Assembly: GCA_947452785.1 (NCBI GenBank)
Contig: CANGDZ010000036.1
Coordinates: 1-34,610 of the forward strand
Source: Comamonadaceae bacterium
Lineage (GTDB): Bacteria > Pseudomonadota > Gammaproteobacteria > Burkholderiales > Burkholderiaceae_C
Direction: 5' to 3'
DNA length: 34,610 nucleotides
Shown: piece by piece, positions 34,407-34,610 of the stretch
Position numbering within the stretch: the stretch's first letter is position 1
Layout of the letters: every line of letters begins with the position of its first letter
Made by a program: the position numbers and the translations under genes
Notes under the pieces: model-generated
What the model was told of the DNA's origin: nothing
Seen by the model: only the letters and a program-made list of their open reading frames with translations
The model's database searches: none

Positions 34407-34441
34407 AACAAGTTAAGAACTTAAGTTGTTTATAAATCCTC
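34396..34441. repeat. Near-palindrome with 22-nt arms growing out of the tRNA anticodon stem
   Basis: Left arm 34396-34417, 2-nt spacer AA, right arm 34420-34441; 18 of 22 positions pair. The outermost 5 bp (GAGGA with TCCTC) are exactly an anticodon stem, so the normal 7-nt loop seems to be replaced by a long hairpin. Confidence 0.75.
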
Positions 34442-34483
34442 AATAAAATCAACAGGTTACAGCGCCTCAGTTGTTAATATTTG

Positions 34484-34503
34484 CTTCCACACCGCTTCCA
34501 CAC
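34484..34503 (+). repeat. Tandem direct repeat CTTCCACAC, two copies 11 bp apart
   Basis: CTTCCACAC at 34484-34492 and 34495-34503, separated by CG. Together with the nearby tRNA fragments this looks like an integrase arm-site arrangement, which is inference. The remaining stretch 34504-34565 is AT-rich and unrecognised. Confidence 0.4.
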
Positions 34504-34565
34504 TTTGCTGAAAATTTAAGCAGCATTTTTGAGGTCAAAAAGGGGCAAAGTACAATCAGTTTTTC

Positions 34566-34610
34566 GGGCCTATAGCTCAGTTGGTTAGAGCAGAGGACTT
34601 AAAGAGCAGG
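34566..34610 (+). tRNA. Second tRNA 5' half, cut by window end and divergent after position 33
   Basis: Acceptor strand GGGCCTA, then TAGCTCAGTTGGTTAGAGCA and GAGGA-C-T, identical to the first fragment for 26 nt from T8 onward. After T33 it reads TAAAGAGCAGG, which neither gives a consistent loop nor repairs the GAGGA stem. The window ends here, so the rest cannot be judged. It could be another fragment, or a real tRNA-Met/Ile gene damaged by an assembly end. Confidence 0.5.

Noticed and set aside
34369..34470. Group I intron within a tRNA anticodon loop
   Set aside because: Position fits, but the inserted sequence is only some tens of nucleotides, lacks any ribozyme core, and is not followed by a proper tRNA 3' half.

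Overview
The window looks like a stretch of a betaproteobacterial chromosome, most likely Burkholderiales, family Comamonadaceae (genus not determined). The evidence is the housekeeping gene order (hrcA, nadK, recN, rapZ, mutY, mutM, a TPR protein, lolB, ispE, tRNA-Gln, prs, rplY, pth), a TrpS with a C-terminal extension that I associate with this order, and high GC with GC-rich third positions across the core genes.

Layout. (1) 1-1130, minus strand: the 5' part of an FTR1-type iron permease gene and an upstream cupredoxin gene, behind a promoter overlapped by a Fur-box-like palindrome. (2) About 1150-7240: an accessory region of lower and uneven GC. It holds debris (an IS5-like transposase relic, an IS200/IS605-type tnpB with an internal deletion, a broken repeat-containing secreted protein, a ParD antitoxin relic, four copies of a 21-nt direct repeat) around one apparently intact module: a small helical repeat protein divergent from a three-gene operon (TIGR04255-like protein, helix-turn-helix protein, protein with an SHDCDL motif). 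That module is the best candidate for an undescribed system. An isolated lipoprotein gene closes the region. (3) 7313-16274, minus strand: a six-gene catabolic cluster (FabG-like reductase, MaoC-like hydratase, thiolase, acyl-CoA dehydrogenase, Baeyer-Villiger-type monooxygenase, membrane-anchored PQQ-like beta-propeller protein). It carries enzymes for a complete beta-oxidation turn plus an oxygenase. (4) 16442-17236: a 52-residue lipoprotein gene and a NarL/FixJ-type response regulator with no kinase beside it. (5) 17339-21786, minus strand: trpS, a site-2 protease, a YciO/Sua5-family protein, an EamA transporter and a PHP-domain phosphatase. (6) 21870-34267: ferredoxin, pth, rplY, prs, tRNA-Gln, ispE, lolB, TPR protein, then mutM-mutY on the plus strand, rapZ-recN-nadK on the minus strand, and hrcA.

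(7) The right end (34369-34610) carries two successive 5' halves of tRNA genes. Both depart from tRNA sequence in the anticodon loop. One runs into a 22-nt-arm inverted repeat and is followed by a tandem 11-bp repeat. This suggests an integration hot spot or a mobile-element boundary, although a contig-end assembly artefact cannot be excluded from sequence alone.

How the parts work together: the left end is iron import under likely Fur control; the central cluster degrades an acyl-CoA or cyclic ketone substrate of unknown identity; the right third is core information processing, DNA repair (MutM and MutY both act on 8-oxoguanine damage), envelope lipoprotein sorting, and isoprenoid, NADP and PRPP supply.
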